In this document: piece after piece, positions 1 to 6,516 of the stretch
Layout: each line of letters opens with the position of its first letter
Numbering within the stretch: the first letter of the stretch is position 1
NCBI GenBank assembly: GCA_021107605.1
Contig: JAIOSN010000131.1
Coordinates: forward strand, 1-11,492
Length of the DNA stretch: 11,492 nt
Direction of reading: 5' to 3'
Source of the DNA: Anaerolineae bacterium
GTDB taxonomy: Bacteria; Chloroflexota; Anaerolineae; B4-G1; SLSP01
Position numbers and translations under genes: made by a program
Notes under the pieces: generated by a model
Seen by the model: the letters and a program-made list of their open reading frames with translations, nothing else
The model's database searches: none
What the model was told of the DNA's origin: nothing

Positions 1-120
1 CGGAGTGCCATTCCGTCCCCCACCCGGCCGCCGAGGAGCACGAAACCTGCCCGGCGAGGTACGGGGACAGGTAATCCCAGGCTACGCCGGCCAGCCCCGT
101 TCACGGGGCGTTGTTCCGTA

Positions 121-143
121 GCCCGTGGCTAAAGACCACGGGC
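121..143. repeat. CCCGTGG hairpin repeat, copy 1
   Basis: GCCCGTGG (121-128) pairs with CCACGGGC (136-143) around a 7-nt loop. The 16 bases at 113-128 are identical to the reverse complement of 3520-3535, so this and the hairpin at 3506-3526 are two copies of one dispersed element in opposite orientation. It resembles REP-type elements, but no REP-associated transposase is in the window. Confidence 0.65.
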
Positions 144-264
144 ATGCGTGTTCCGTCGGGGTCAAACGTTAGGCGACCACGCAATACGCAAAACGTGATA
201 CGTGGTGCGTGGTCCATCGCCGTCCACCATCCCTATTCACTAATTACCAGTCCCCACTCTCCAT

Positions 265-292
265 TTGCAGCTTTACCTCATTATGCTACACT
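265..292 (+). promoter_or_regulatory. Candidate promoter of the protease gene
   Basis: TTGCAG (265-270), a 16-nt spacer and TACACT (287-292) with an extended -10 TGC immediately before it (284-286) form a plausible sigma-70-type promoter about 50 bp upstream of the start codon. The -35 matches consensus at only 3 of 6 positions, so this is a suggestion, not a firm call. Confidence 0.35.
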
Positions 293-340
293 ATTCACCG
301 TTCACCACTCACTATTCACCATTTAATCAAGGAGAGACCC

Positions 341-2197
341 ATGAAGACCCATTTCCGTAAAATGTTGTTGTTAGTTACCCTTTTTCTGTTGACCGCATCG
401 CTCTTCCTCCCTACCACGCCCGGCCAAGCCGCGAGCGCCGCCGCGCCACCCACCCCGGCAGATGACTTCCAGGCCGGCGAACTGCTGGTCAAATTCGAGA
501 CGGACATGACCCTCAGCGCCACCGAGAATCTCTTGAGTCGTTACCAGGCCACGCAGATACGCGCGCTTTACCGCAGCGATGTGCAGTTATGGAATGTGCC
601 GGCCGGCCAGGAGCTGGAGATCGTCGCATCGCTCAACGCCAACCCGGCCGTGGTCTACGCCGAGCCGAACTACCGCTACCACACCTTCGACACCACGCCT
701 AACGACTCCCACTTCAGCAAGCAATGGGCGCACACCAAAATACAATCGCCGGCTGCCTGGGACGCCACCACCGGCAGCAACGCTATCACCATCGCCATCA
801 TTGACACCGGCATTGACGAGGGCCATCCCGATCTGGCGAGCAAGATCGTGGCGGGCTACGATTACGTGGACAACGACAGTAATCCCCACGACCTCAACGG
901 CCACGGTACCCACTGTGCGGGCATCGCCGCCGCCATCACGAACAACAGCACCGGCGTAGCGGGCAGCTCCTGGGGAGCGCGGATTATGCCACTGCGCGTC
1001 CTGGACGCGGAAGGCTCTGGATGGAGCGATGACATCACCGACGCTATCACCTGGGCTTACACTCACGGGGCAGATGTGCTCAGCTTGAGCCTGGGAGGAC
1101 CGAGCTACTCCGCCTCCATGCAGAATGCCATCAACGCCGCACACGCCGCCGGTAGCCTGGTCATCGCGGCGATGGGTAACGACCGCACCGAGGGCAATCC
1201 CACCGCGTATCCCGCGGCTTGCGGCAACGTCATGGCTGTGGCCGCCACCGGCCCGACGGATACCTATGCCGCCTACTCCCAATATGGCAGCCACTGTGAC
1301 GTCTCCGCGCCGGGCGGTGCGATGAGCTATTACCAAGACCCGAATGGCGTCTACAGCACCATGCCCACCTACGATGTGTATATGACGACTACCTACGGTT
1401 ACTACAAAAATTACGACTACGTCCAGGGTACCTCACAGGCTACACCGCACGTCGCCGGGCTGGCAGCTCTCGTCTGGTCGGTAAATTCTAGCCTGACGCC
1501 GGATGAGGTGCAGACCATCATCCAAGATAACGCCACCGATCTGGGCGCGACGGGCTGGGATTCAACCTACGGCCACGGGCGGATCAACGCCTTCGCCGCC
1601 GTGCAAGCCGCGAGGCCCGCTGCACCGGGGCTGACCCTGAACAACCTTCCCGCCGAGGGCGATTACGTCCTGGACTGGAATGATGTCAGCGACGCAGTGA
1701 GCTACACGCTGGAAGAATCAACTTCAGCCTCGTTCACCACATCATTTGTGCGCTACATCGGCACAAGTTCCGTCTATAATGTCACCGGTCAACGCGCCGG
1801 TACCTGGTACTACCGCGTGCAGGCCAGAAACGCTTCCTGGATGACCTCCGACTGGAGCAATACCCAATCCCACACTGTCTCCACGCTGCCTTTGAACGCA
1901 CCCCCGCTCCACAACATCCTCAACCTTGACAAAGACGACACCTTCACCGTCACCTGGAACACTATGATCAGCGCCACCGGCTATATTCTCGAAGAGAGCA
2001 GCAACCGGTACTTCGACGCCCCGACGCAAGTTTACAATGACACCGGGACAGTTCACAACGTCACCGGGCAAGGTTTGGGGACGTGGCACTATCGCGTCCG
2101 GGCCACAGGAGCCACCGGCAACAGTCCGTGGAGCTTTGTGAAGAACGCCCGAGTAGCTCCCAACGAAATCTTCCTACCGCTGGTCATGCGGAATTGA
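341..2197 (+). CDS. Secreted subtilisin-like serine protease (S8) with two FnIII-like domains
   Basis: Extracellular endopeptidase precursor of 618 aa. The ATG at 341 is chosen because AAGGAGAG lies just upstream and a signal peptide starts there: a basic N-terminus, a hydrophobic core at residues 8-23, and likely cleavage near A30-A33. Residues about 43-115 look like an I9/fervidolysin-type propeptide (starting near GELLVKF and ending at AEPNYRYH). The S8 catalytic domain spans about 140-425. Its triad is D155 (IIDTGID), H188 (GHGTH) and S365 (GTSQATPHVAG), with oxyanion N280 (AMGN), so it should be active. Two homologous beta-rich modules follow at about 427-515 and 522-603, both containing LEES and NVTGQ-x2-GTW-x-YRV; they resemble fibronectin III. 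The tail EIFLPLVMRN resembles short C-terminal tails I recall from Chloroflexota exported proteins, possibly an export or anchoring signal. It appears to be a single-gene unit. Substrate is unknown; scavenging of external protein is likely. Confidence 0.93.
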   Translation: MKTHFRKMLLLVTLFLLTASLFLPTTPGQAASAAAPPTPADDFQAGELLVKFETDMTLSATENLLSRYQATQIRALYRSDVQLWNVPAGQELEIVASLNANPAVVYAEPNYRYHTFDTTPNDSHFSKQWAHTKIQSPAAWDATTGSNAITIAIIDTGIDEGHPDLASKIVAGYDYVDNDSNPHDLNGHGTHCAGIAAAITNNSTGVAGSSWGARIMPLRVLDAEGSGWSDDITDAITWAYTHGADVLSLSLGGPSYSASMQNAINAAHAAGSLVIAAMGNDRTEGNPTAYPAACGNVMAVAATGPTDTYAAYSQYGSHCDVSAPGGAMSYYQDPNGVYSTMPTYDVYMTTTYGYYKNYDYVQGTSQATPHVAGLAALVWSVNSSLTPDEVQTIIQDNATDLGATGWDSTYGHGRINAFAAVQAARPAAPGLTLNNLPAEGDYVLDWNDVSDAVSYTLEESTSASFTTSFVRYIGTSSVYNVTGQRAGTWYYRVQARNASWMTSDWSNTQSHTVSTLPLNAPPLHNILNLDKDDTFTVTWNTMISATGYILEESSNRYFDAPTQVYNDTGTVHNVTGQGLGTWHYRVRATGATGNSPWSFVKNARVAPNEIFLPLVMRN

Positions 2198-2265
2198 GGA
2201 ATGGCCACTCCCTGCTGAAGCGCAAGACACTATACAGGCTTGATCAGGAGGCCACCAGAGATTTA

Positions 2266-2304
2266 TCATTCCGTGCTCCGTGCAGAGCGCGGAGCACGGA
2301 ATGA
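2266..2304. terminator. Perfect 15-bp hairpin after the protease gene
   Basis: TCATTCCGTGCTCCG (2266-2280) is exactly complementary to CGGAGCACGGAATGA (2290-2304), with a 9-nt loop. It lies 69 bp after the protease stop and 34 bp before the next start. No T-tract follows, so it is either a factor-assisted terminator/3'-end stabiliser or a mobile palindromic repeat. Confidence 0.5.
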
Positions 2305-2324
2305 CGAGAACACAATCAAACATT

Positions 2325-2330
2325 GAGGTG
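2325..2330 (+). promoter_or_regulatory. Ribosome binding site deciding the S66 peptidase start
   Basis: GAGGTG sits 7 nt before ATG 2338. It favours this ATG over the in-frame ATG at 2350. Confidence 0.55.
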
Positions 2331-2337
2331 CTAAACT

Positions 2338-3393
2338 ATGCGAGTTAATATGATAAAGCCGCAAAAACTGCAACCGGGTGATAAGGTCGCGACAATTTCC
2401 CTGTCTTGGGGAGGCCCAGGGACGTTACCGCATCGCTATGAAGCCGGTAAACGACAATTACAAGCTGAATTTGGGCTGACAGTGATCGAAACGCCTCACG
2501 CCTTGAGCGATGCTTCTTGGCTACAACGCAATCCCCAAGCCAGAGCTGCAGATTTGATGGAAGCATTTGCGGATCCAGCTATCAAGGCCATCATATCTAC
2601 TATTGGCGGCGACGACTCTATTCGAATCTTGCCCTATTTAGACTTGGACATCATACGTTCAAATCCCAAAATCTTGCTGGGATTTTCTGACACGACCATT
2701 ACCCATCTGGCATGTTTCAAAGCCGGATTGGTTTCATTCTATGGCCCAGCCATTATGGCAGGTTTTGCTGAGAATGGGGGGATGTTTCCCTATATGGTTG
2801 ACTCGATCCGCAAAACGCTCTTTTCTGCGGCACCCATAGGGAACATTGAGCCAAACACGGATGGCTGGACTGTTGAAATGCTTGACTGGGAAGATCCGGA
2901 AAATCAACCCCGCAAGCGCAAGCTCAACCCATCGCCAGGGTGGAAGTTCATTCAGGGCAAGGGGATTCGCCGGGGATATCTGATAGGCGGCTGTTTTGAA
3001 GTCCTGGATTGGTTACGCGGAACCGACTTTTGGCCCAAGCCCGATATGTGGCAGGATGCAATTTTGTTTCTGGAGACGTCCGAAGAGGCGCCTCCCCCAA
3101 GTACCGTGCAGTATGGTTTACGAACCTACGCGGCGCTAGGAATTTTGAAGAGGCTTTCTGGCATTCTGTTTGCTCGACCAGGCGGTCAGATTGCGCCTGA
3201 ACAATTCAACGAATACGACGAGGTGATTCGCCAAGTAGTAACTGAAGAAGAGGGGCTGGCAGATTTACCGATTATCACCCATATGGATTTTGGTCATACT
3301 GACCCGATGTTTGTATTACCGTATGGTGTACAAGCCGAGATCAACTGTGATGCGCAACAGTTTGCAATTGTCGAAAATGCGGTTGTTGATTGA
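2338..3393 (+). CDS. S66 family serine peptidase, MccF-like (LD-carboxypeptidase superfamily)
   Basis: 351 aa, close to the length of MccF-type enzymes (about 340-350) and longer than LdcA. The Ser-Glu-His triad is visible: nucleophile S117 in LLGFSDTT, E246 in LFLETSE and H320 in MDFGHTDP. Family motifs include STIGGDDS (87-94) and GYLIGGCFEVLDWLRGT (213-229). There is no signal peptide or membrane segment, so it is cytoplasmic. Relatives either cleave the L,D bond of recycled murein tetrapeptides (LdcA) or cleave the amide bond linking peptide/amino acid to a nucleotide in microcin C-type toxins (MccF). The longer central insert (about 180-210) and the GGCFEVL/RGT block favour the MccF clade. 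No microcin biosynthesis genes are adjacent, so it is best read as a housekeeping or detoxifying homologue. No operon partner is evident. Confidence 0.88.
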   Translation: MRVNMIKPQKLQPGDKVATISLSWGGPGTLPHRYEAGKRQLQAEFGLTVIETPHALSDASWLQRNPQARAADLMEAFADPAIKAIISTIGGDDSIRILPYLDLDIIRSNPKILLGFSDTTITHLACFKAGLVSFYGPAIMAGFAENGGMFPYMVDSIRKTLFSAAPIGNIEPNTDGWTVEMLDWEDPENQPRKRKLNPSPGWKFIQGKGIRRGYLIGGCFEVLDWLRGTDFWPKPDMWQDAILFLETSEEAPPPSTVQYGLRTYAALGILKRLSGILFARPGGQIAPEQFNEYDEVIRQVVTEEEGLADLPIITHMDFGHTDPMFVLPYGVQAEINCDAQQFAIVENAVVD

Positions 3394-3505
3394 GAACAGT
3401 GAGGGCAATTTGGGGGTGACGGCCTGACCAATCGCTGCACCCACCCGCGCGTGCGCAAAACCGGATTATTGCGCTTAGTCTTAGGTATCCTTTTTGTAGC
3501 CACCA

Positions 3506-3526
3506 CCCGTGGCTGAAGACCACGGG
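3506..3526. repeat. CCCGTGG hairpin repeat, copy 2
   Basis: CCCGTGG (3506-3512) and CCACGGG (3520-3526) enclose a 7-nt loop, flanked by GTAGCC (3496-3501) and GGCTAC (3525-3530). It is related to 121-143 in inverted orientation, with 16 identical flanking bases. Confidence 0.65.
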
Positions 3527-3797
3527 CTACGGAACTACACCCCATAAATGGGACTAGCCGACCTGCGTGGACAAGACCGCACGCGTCCACGTACCCTGCC
3601 AGCAAATCTGTTTTTATCAGGTAAATCTGCGTCCCTCGCCTTTTCACTCCCTCGCTGCTGCGACGCACCTACTTGCTTGCAAACCTTCACTTTCAAGCGA
3701 AAATATAATTCGCTAACAACCAGCTGCCTAACGACTACCCGACTACCCGGAGAGATAACTGATGAAATTGTATCATCTCAATATTTCGGGGCAGTTT

Positions 3798-3825
3798 TCA
3801 CCACAGAGACACGGAGGGCACCGAG
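3798..3825 (+). repeat. CACCACAGAGACACGGAGG-type repeat, forward copy
   Basis: This 28-mer matches the reverse complement of 3996-4023 at 23 of 28 positions and is related to the unit at 3884-3911. Repeats of this look recur in intergenic DNA of several environmental bacteria. I recall them as non-coding dispersed sequences. Confidence 0.6.
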
Positions 3826-3883
3826 TTTTTTTATTTTGGCTCTCTGGGAATTACTGTGGTAAGTGCCACGCGATGTAAGTTTT

Positions 3884-3911
3884 TCACCACAGATTACACG
3901 GATTACACTGA
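3884..3911 (+). repeat. CACCACAGATTACACGG-type repeat
   Basis: It shares TCACCACAGA and ACACGG with the 3798 unit. An internal near-repeat (GATTACACGGATTACACTG) is followed by an AT-rich run. It belongs to the same intergenic repeat cluster. Confidence 0.5.
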
Positions 3912-3995
3912 TTTTTTATTTTTTCGTGTCAATTCGTGAAATCCGGGGTTAATTTTAACTTGACCACCCGAATTCCCAAAGACCCTTTATTTTTT

Positions 3996-4023
3996 CTCAG
4001 TGTTCTCTGTGTCTCCGTGGTGA
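3996..4023 (-). repeat. CACCACAGAGACACGG-type repeat, inverted copy
   Basis: It is the inverted partner of 3798-3825 (23/28). The two arms enclose about 170 bp, so a long imperfect foldback is possible. It ends 45 bp before the PIG-L start. Confidence 0.6.
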
Positions 4024-4068
4024 GCATAACAGAAATTCAATGTTTCCCCTTACTTATTGAGAAGATAC

Positions 4069-4923
4069 ATGAAATTCAATATGGAATCCGCAGAATTTTT
4101 CGTACCCGACGGTCTGCCAGCGCGAGAGGCGTTGGCGCGCACGACGCATCTTGCCATTGGCGCGCATCAAGATGATCTGGAGATTATGGCGATTGATGGC
4201 ATTCTAGCGTGTTTCCAGCAACCTAACCGCTGGTTCACGGGCGTGGTGCTGACCGACGGCAGCCGTTCGCCCCGCGACGCGCTCTACGCCGGGTACACCG
4301 ATGCGGAGATGCAGCTGGTGCGGAAACAGGAACAGCGCAAGGCGGCGCTTTTAGGCAAATACGGGGCTCAAGTACAACTGGATTACCCCAGCTCCGCGAT
4401 CAAGGACGCGCTCAATGAGCAGCCGGTGGAGGATCTAGTTAGAATCCTCCAAATCGCCCGGCCAGAGATCATCTACACGCATAATTTGGCCGACAAACAT
4501 AACCCCCACGTCGCAACCGCGTTACGGCTCATCAAGGCGGCGCGCCGCTTGCCCGCCGAGGCCCGTCCACGCAAACTCTACGGCTGTGAGGTCTGGCGCG
4601 CGTTGGATTGGCTGTTGGAGGAGGACAAAGTGGCCTTTGATTGCTCAGCGCACGAAGGCTTGCAGATGGCGCTGGTAGGCGTCCATGCTTCGCAGGTGGC
4701 GGGGGGCAAACGCTACGACCTGGCAACGCTGGGACGGCGGCACGCCAACGCCACATATTACACCTCGCGCACCACCGACACCGCCACAGGCATGGTCTAC
4801 GCGATGGATCTCACGCCGTTGCTTGACCCGGCACGCGACATCCAAGCCTACGTGACGGAATTCATCGCGCGCCTCTCCGCAGATGTCTCCGCCCGCATCG
4901 CCAAGTTCGCGCCGCCGCGTTAA
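4069..4923 (+). CDS. PIG-L/LmbE family zinc-dependent deacetylase
   Basis: 284 aa from ATG 4069, which has GAGAAG just upstream at 4059-4064; a TTG at 4057 in the same frame is less likely. The family removes acetyl groups from N-acetylglucosaminyl substrates (for example MshB, BshB, PIG-L). The zinc and catalytic motif appears as GAHQDD at residues 31-36: H33 and D36 as zinc ligands, D35 as base. H147 in HNPHVAT (144-150) is the third ligand. The usual P in AHPDD is replaced by Q34, a tolerated variation. No signal peptide is seen, so it is cytoplasmic. The motifs do not fix the substrate. No glycosyltransferase or thiol-cofactor gene lies nearby to suggest mycothiol or bacillithiol synthesis. 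It appears monocistronic, isolated by repeat-rich DNA on both sides. Confidence 0.88.
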   Translation: MKFNMESAEFFVPDGLPAREALARTTHLAIGAHQDDLEIMAIDGILACFQQPNRWFTGVVLTDGSRSPRDALYAGYTDAEMQLVRKQEQRKAALLGKYGAQVQLDYPSSAIKDALNEQPVEDLVRILQIARPEIIYTHNLADKHNPHVATALRLIKAARRLPAEARPRKLYGCEVWRALDWLLEEDKVAFDCSAHEGLQMALVGVHASQVAGGKRYDLATLGRRHANATYYTSRTTDTATGMVYAMDLTPLLDPARDIQAYVTEFIARLSADVSARIAKFAPPR

Positions 4924-5005
4924 TAATGATACGCAAAGAAAGTATGCGCTGGCTGGTGATAGTTATCGTAAGCAAGTTTTCTCTGAGATTTAGCCTCTCG
5001 TTTTT

Positions 5006-5026
5006 TCGCCTTTTCGCTTCCTCACT
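5006..5026 (+). repeat. Pyrimidine-rich 21-bp repeat, middle copy
   Basis: TCGCCTTTTCGCTTCCTCACT-like unit; about 18/21 positions match 3636-3656, and a third relative (17/21 to the first) is at 5730-5750. All three lie in intergenic DNA. Low sequence complexity means chance or slippage cannot be excluded. Confidence 0.4.
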
Positions 5027-5093
5027 CACTCGCTTTCTCGCTCATTCGTTGTACACTATAGTTGAAATTTACCCATTGGCATGGAGGTAGACC

Positions 5094-5285
5094 ATGAATT
5101 CAACTGTAAAGAAATGTTACACTAAAATTAGTCTGCATGACCAAAAGAGCGATCTTGCTTATTGGCAAACTCAATCTTATCAAGCGCGGATAGCAGCACT
5201 AGAGGAACTCCGGCGCGATTATCAAAGGTGGAGATACGATGCTCAGTCCAGACTTCAGAGAGTTTATACAATCGTTAAACGATAA
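5094..5285 (+). CDS. Small basic protein paired with nucleotidyltransferase (putative TA partner)
   Basis: 63 aa. GGAGGT (5083-5088) lies 6 nt before the ATG, so it is probably translated. The centre has the pattern YWQTQSYQARIAALEELRRDY, predicted helical and charged; the end is rich in R/K (RLQRVYTIVKR). I recall similar short proteins directly upstream of nucleotidyltransferases of this type in cyanobacteria and Chloroflexota, but know no named function. Its last 15 codons plus stop overlap the next gene by 47 bp in another frame, so the two are translated from one message. By analogy with MNT-containing toxin-antitoxin modules it may be the partner of the enzyme, but it is not a HEPN protein: too short and without the RxxxxH motif. 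Function is inferred from context only. Confidence 0.6.
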   Translation: MNSTVKKCYTKISLHDQKSDLAYWQTQSYQARIAALEELRRDYQRWRYDAQSRLQRVYTIVKR

Positions 5286-5682
5286 CCAGGTACGGTATCT
5301 AGTAATTGGTGGTTATGCCGTGGCCCTGCATGGCCACCCACGTTATACAAAAGATATTGATGTGTGGATTGAGATGAGTCCAGAAAATGCGGAGAATATG
5401 GTGCAGGCGTTGGAACAATTTGGTTTTGGCTCATTGGGTTTGCAGGCAAATGATTTTGTAGTTCCTGACCAGATTGTCCAGCTGGGTTATCCACCTAATC
5501 GCATCGATATAATTTCTACACCGCCGGGAGTCGATTTTGAACATTGTTATGCGTCACGAGTCAAGGTAATAATTGACGATGTGTTGGTAAATTTCATTGA
5601 CTTGGATAATCTTAAGAAAAGTAAGCAAGCCTCTGGCAGATTACAAGATTTGGCAGATATTGAAAATTTGAGTAGGCGATAA
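5239..5682 (+). CDS. MNT-type nucleotidyltransferase, putative toxin-antitoxin component
   Basis: 147 aa. ATG 5239 is supported by GGTGGAG at 5227-5233, inside the upstream gene. The polymerase-beta-type nucleotidyltransferase signature is complete: G24-G25 followed by D39-x-D41 (HPRYTKDIDVWI), with a third carboxylate at D90 (NRIDIIS). The C-terminal LKKSKQASGRLQDLADIENL is typical of DUF6036/AbiEii-like small transferases. Such proteins transfer NMP to a protein or tRNA, and are found either as toxins or as antitoxins that AMPylate a partner. With all three acidic residues present it is probably active. Its partner is likely the overlapping upstream small protein. A hairpin directly follows the stop. 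Which member would be toxic cannot be told from sequence. Confidence 0.8.
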   Translation: MLSPDFREFIQSLNDNQVRYLVIGGYAVALHGHPRYTKDIDVWIEMSPENAENMVQALEQFGFGSLGLQANDFVVPDQIVQLGYPPNRIDIISTPPGVDFEHCYASRVKVIIDDVLVNFIDLDNLKKSKQASGRLQDLADIENLSRR

Positions 5683-5688
5683 AATTGG

Positions 5689-5711
5689 CACCGGCTACTT
5701 GGTAGCCGGTG
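5689..5711 (+). terminator. Hairpin after the nucleotidyltransferase gene
   Basis: CACCGGCTAC (5689-5698) and GTAGCCGGTG (5702-5711) form a perfect 10-bp stem with a 3-nt loop, starting 7 nt after the stop codon. No T-run follows, so termination would be weak or factor-dependent. The stem contains the GGCTAC/GTAGCC hexamer seen in other palindromes here. Confidence 0.5.
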
Positions 5712-5843
5712 AGACAATCTCCACAAAGATTGCTTTCTCACTTCCTCGCTTTTTCCCCCACTTGGATTACAATCAGGATAGTGGCCGTTTCCTCAAGGGC
5801 CATTGAGCGGGGCCGTGTACAAGGTTCATATTCCATATACCTT

Positions 5844-5851
5844 AAGGAGGT
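5844..5851 (+). promoter_or_regulatory. Strong Shine-Dalgarno of the GyrI-like gene
   Basis: AAGGAGGT, a near-perfect anti-16S complement, lies 6 nt before ATG 5858 and fixes that start. Confidence 0.7.
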
Positions 5852-5857
5852 AAAACG

Positions 5858-6328
5858 ATGGAGCCTAGAATTGTGACGAAAGCAACCTTCACTGTCATCG
5901 GTTTGAAGTACCACGGCAAGAATGCAGAAGGTGAGATCTCAGAATTGTGGCCGAGGTTTTTGCAGCGCGTTGGTGAGATAGAACATCTAATAAAACCAGA
6001 AATAGCTTATGGTGTTTGTGGTCCGATGGAAGAGGATGGTTCGTTTGATTACGTGGCCGGTTTCGAGGTGGAGAGCGCGGCAGATATTCCAGCCGGGATG
6101 GTGAAGTGGGCAGTACCAGAACAGACTTACGTAGTTTTCCCCTGCACTTTGGAGAAGATCGGTGAAACTTACTCCTTCATCTCACAATCCTGGCTACCGG
6201 ATTCTGATTACGAGTGGGGAGATGGACCAGACTTCGAGTTGTACGATGAGACTTTCTCACCGGATGATGAAGGAAGTGGCAAATTGTACATCTATGTGCC
6301 CGTCAAGACTAGCGAATCTGACGATTAA
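5858..6328 (+). CDS. GyrI-like effector-binding domain protein
   Basis: 156 aa. Opening residues (EPRIVTKATFTVIGLKYHGK), the YGVCGP and DYVAGFEV segments, and the later VPEQTYVVFPC strand match the GyrI-like/AraC effector-binding fold (SOUL-like alpha-beta barrel), a single domain without a DNA-binding region. Stand-alone proteins of this kind bind small hydrophobic or cationic compounds; some inhibit gyrase or sequester toxic ligands. The C-terminus is strongly acidic (near-terminal TSESDD). There is no signal peptide or membrane segment, so it is cytoplasmic. It is monocistronic: a strong SD in front and an intrinsic terminator about 50 bp behind. The ligand is unknown. Alternatives within the fold (integron cassette protein Cass2-like) are equally compatible with the sequence. 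Confidence 0.8.
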   Translation: MEPRIVTKATFTVIGLKYHGKNAEGEISELWPRFLQRVGEIEHLIKPEIAYGVCGPMEEDGSFDYVAGFEVESAADIPAGMVKWAVPEQTYVVFPCTLEKIGETYSFISQSWLPDSDYEWGDGPDFELYDETFSPDDEGSGKLYIYVPVKTSESDD

Positions 6329-6376
6329 AGCCACCTGCGGTTGTCCGCAACTTGAGTAACCAGATCAGCGATCAAC

Positions 6377-6414
6377 AAAAAGCCCTCCGAGGGATAAACC
6401 TCGGAGGGCTTTTT
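6377..6414. terminator. Bidirectional intrinsic terminator
   Basis: A 16-bp stem (6377-6392 with 6399-6414) is built on AGCCCTCCGAGG/CCTCGGAGGGCT, with loop GATAAA. Runs of A before and T after make it work in both directions. It lies between the GyrI-like gene (+) and fpg (-), which converge here. Confidence 0.92.
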
Positions 6415-6516
6415 TGTAGCCAGGTTCTCTATGGTTTTGCGTAAACTTTATGGTTTTCTGACCAACGCCAAAGACTAACCAGAGCTAGAAAAATCTTTTT
6501 GTTCCGGTTGAGCTGG

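Larger units (their letters stand above)
1..340. other. Gene-free leader with short palindromes
   Basis: No convincing coding region was found before the protease. It holds GGCTAC (80-85) facing GTAGCC (118-123) around a small GCCCCG/CGGGGC hairpin (94-109). A CCCGTGG/CCACGGG hairpin lies at 122-142. An 8-bp inverted repeat ACCACGCA/TGCGTGGT is at 176-183 and 206-213. From about 225 to 325 there is a pyrimidine-rich stretch with repeated TTCACC/ATTCAC units. The first 80 bases are GC-rich and open on the minus strand, but too short to identify. Confidence 0.6.
3394..4068. other. 675-bp intergenic region of dispersed repeats
   Basis: No real gene was seen. Short open frames here are translations of repeat sequence. 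Contents in order: a weak GCGCAA/TTGCGC stem (3453-3474) followed by T-rich sequence, the CCCGTGG hairpin copy 2 (3506-3526), a pyrimidine-rich 21-mer (3636-3656), and three related CACCACAGA-type units (3798-3825, 3884-3911, and inverted at 3996-4023). The next gene begins directly after the last repeat. Confidence 0.7.

Noticed and set aside
1..133. Open minus-strand frame at the left edge that could be the end of a transposase (TnpB-like)
   Set aside because: Only about 40 codons before a stop, no zinc-finger or catalytic motif seen, and GC-rich DNA is often open by chance.
587..1336. 249-aa minus-strand reading frame inside the protease gene
   Set aside because: It is antisense to the catalytic domain of a clear S8 protease, and its composition (V, G and R rich) is typical of an antisense shadow.
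2338..3393. Microcin C-type immunity locus around the MccF-like gene
   Set aside because: No adenylating MccB-like enzyme, precursor peptide or exporter is adjacent, so a dedicated immunity role is unsupported.
3548..3862. 104-aa reading frame in the long intergenic region
   Set aside because: Its second half is a translation of the CACCACAGAGACACGG repeat, and no SD or family resemblance was found.
3796..4030. CRISPR array in the repeat cluster
   Set aside because: Three divergent units, one inverted, with unequal spacing and no identical repeats; this is not a CRISPR pattern.
4057..4059. TTG as start of the PIG-L gene
   Set aside because: ATG 4069 is 12 bases downstream with a purine-rich SD overlapping this TTG; the extra residues MRRY are not family-typical.
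3936..4175. 79-aa reading frame before the deacetylase
   Set aside because: It translates the inverted repeat (SVLCVSVV) and runs into the deacetylase in another frame.
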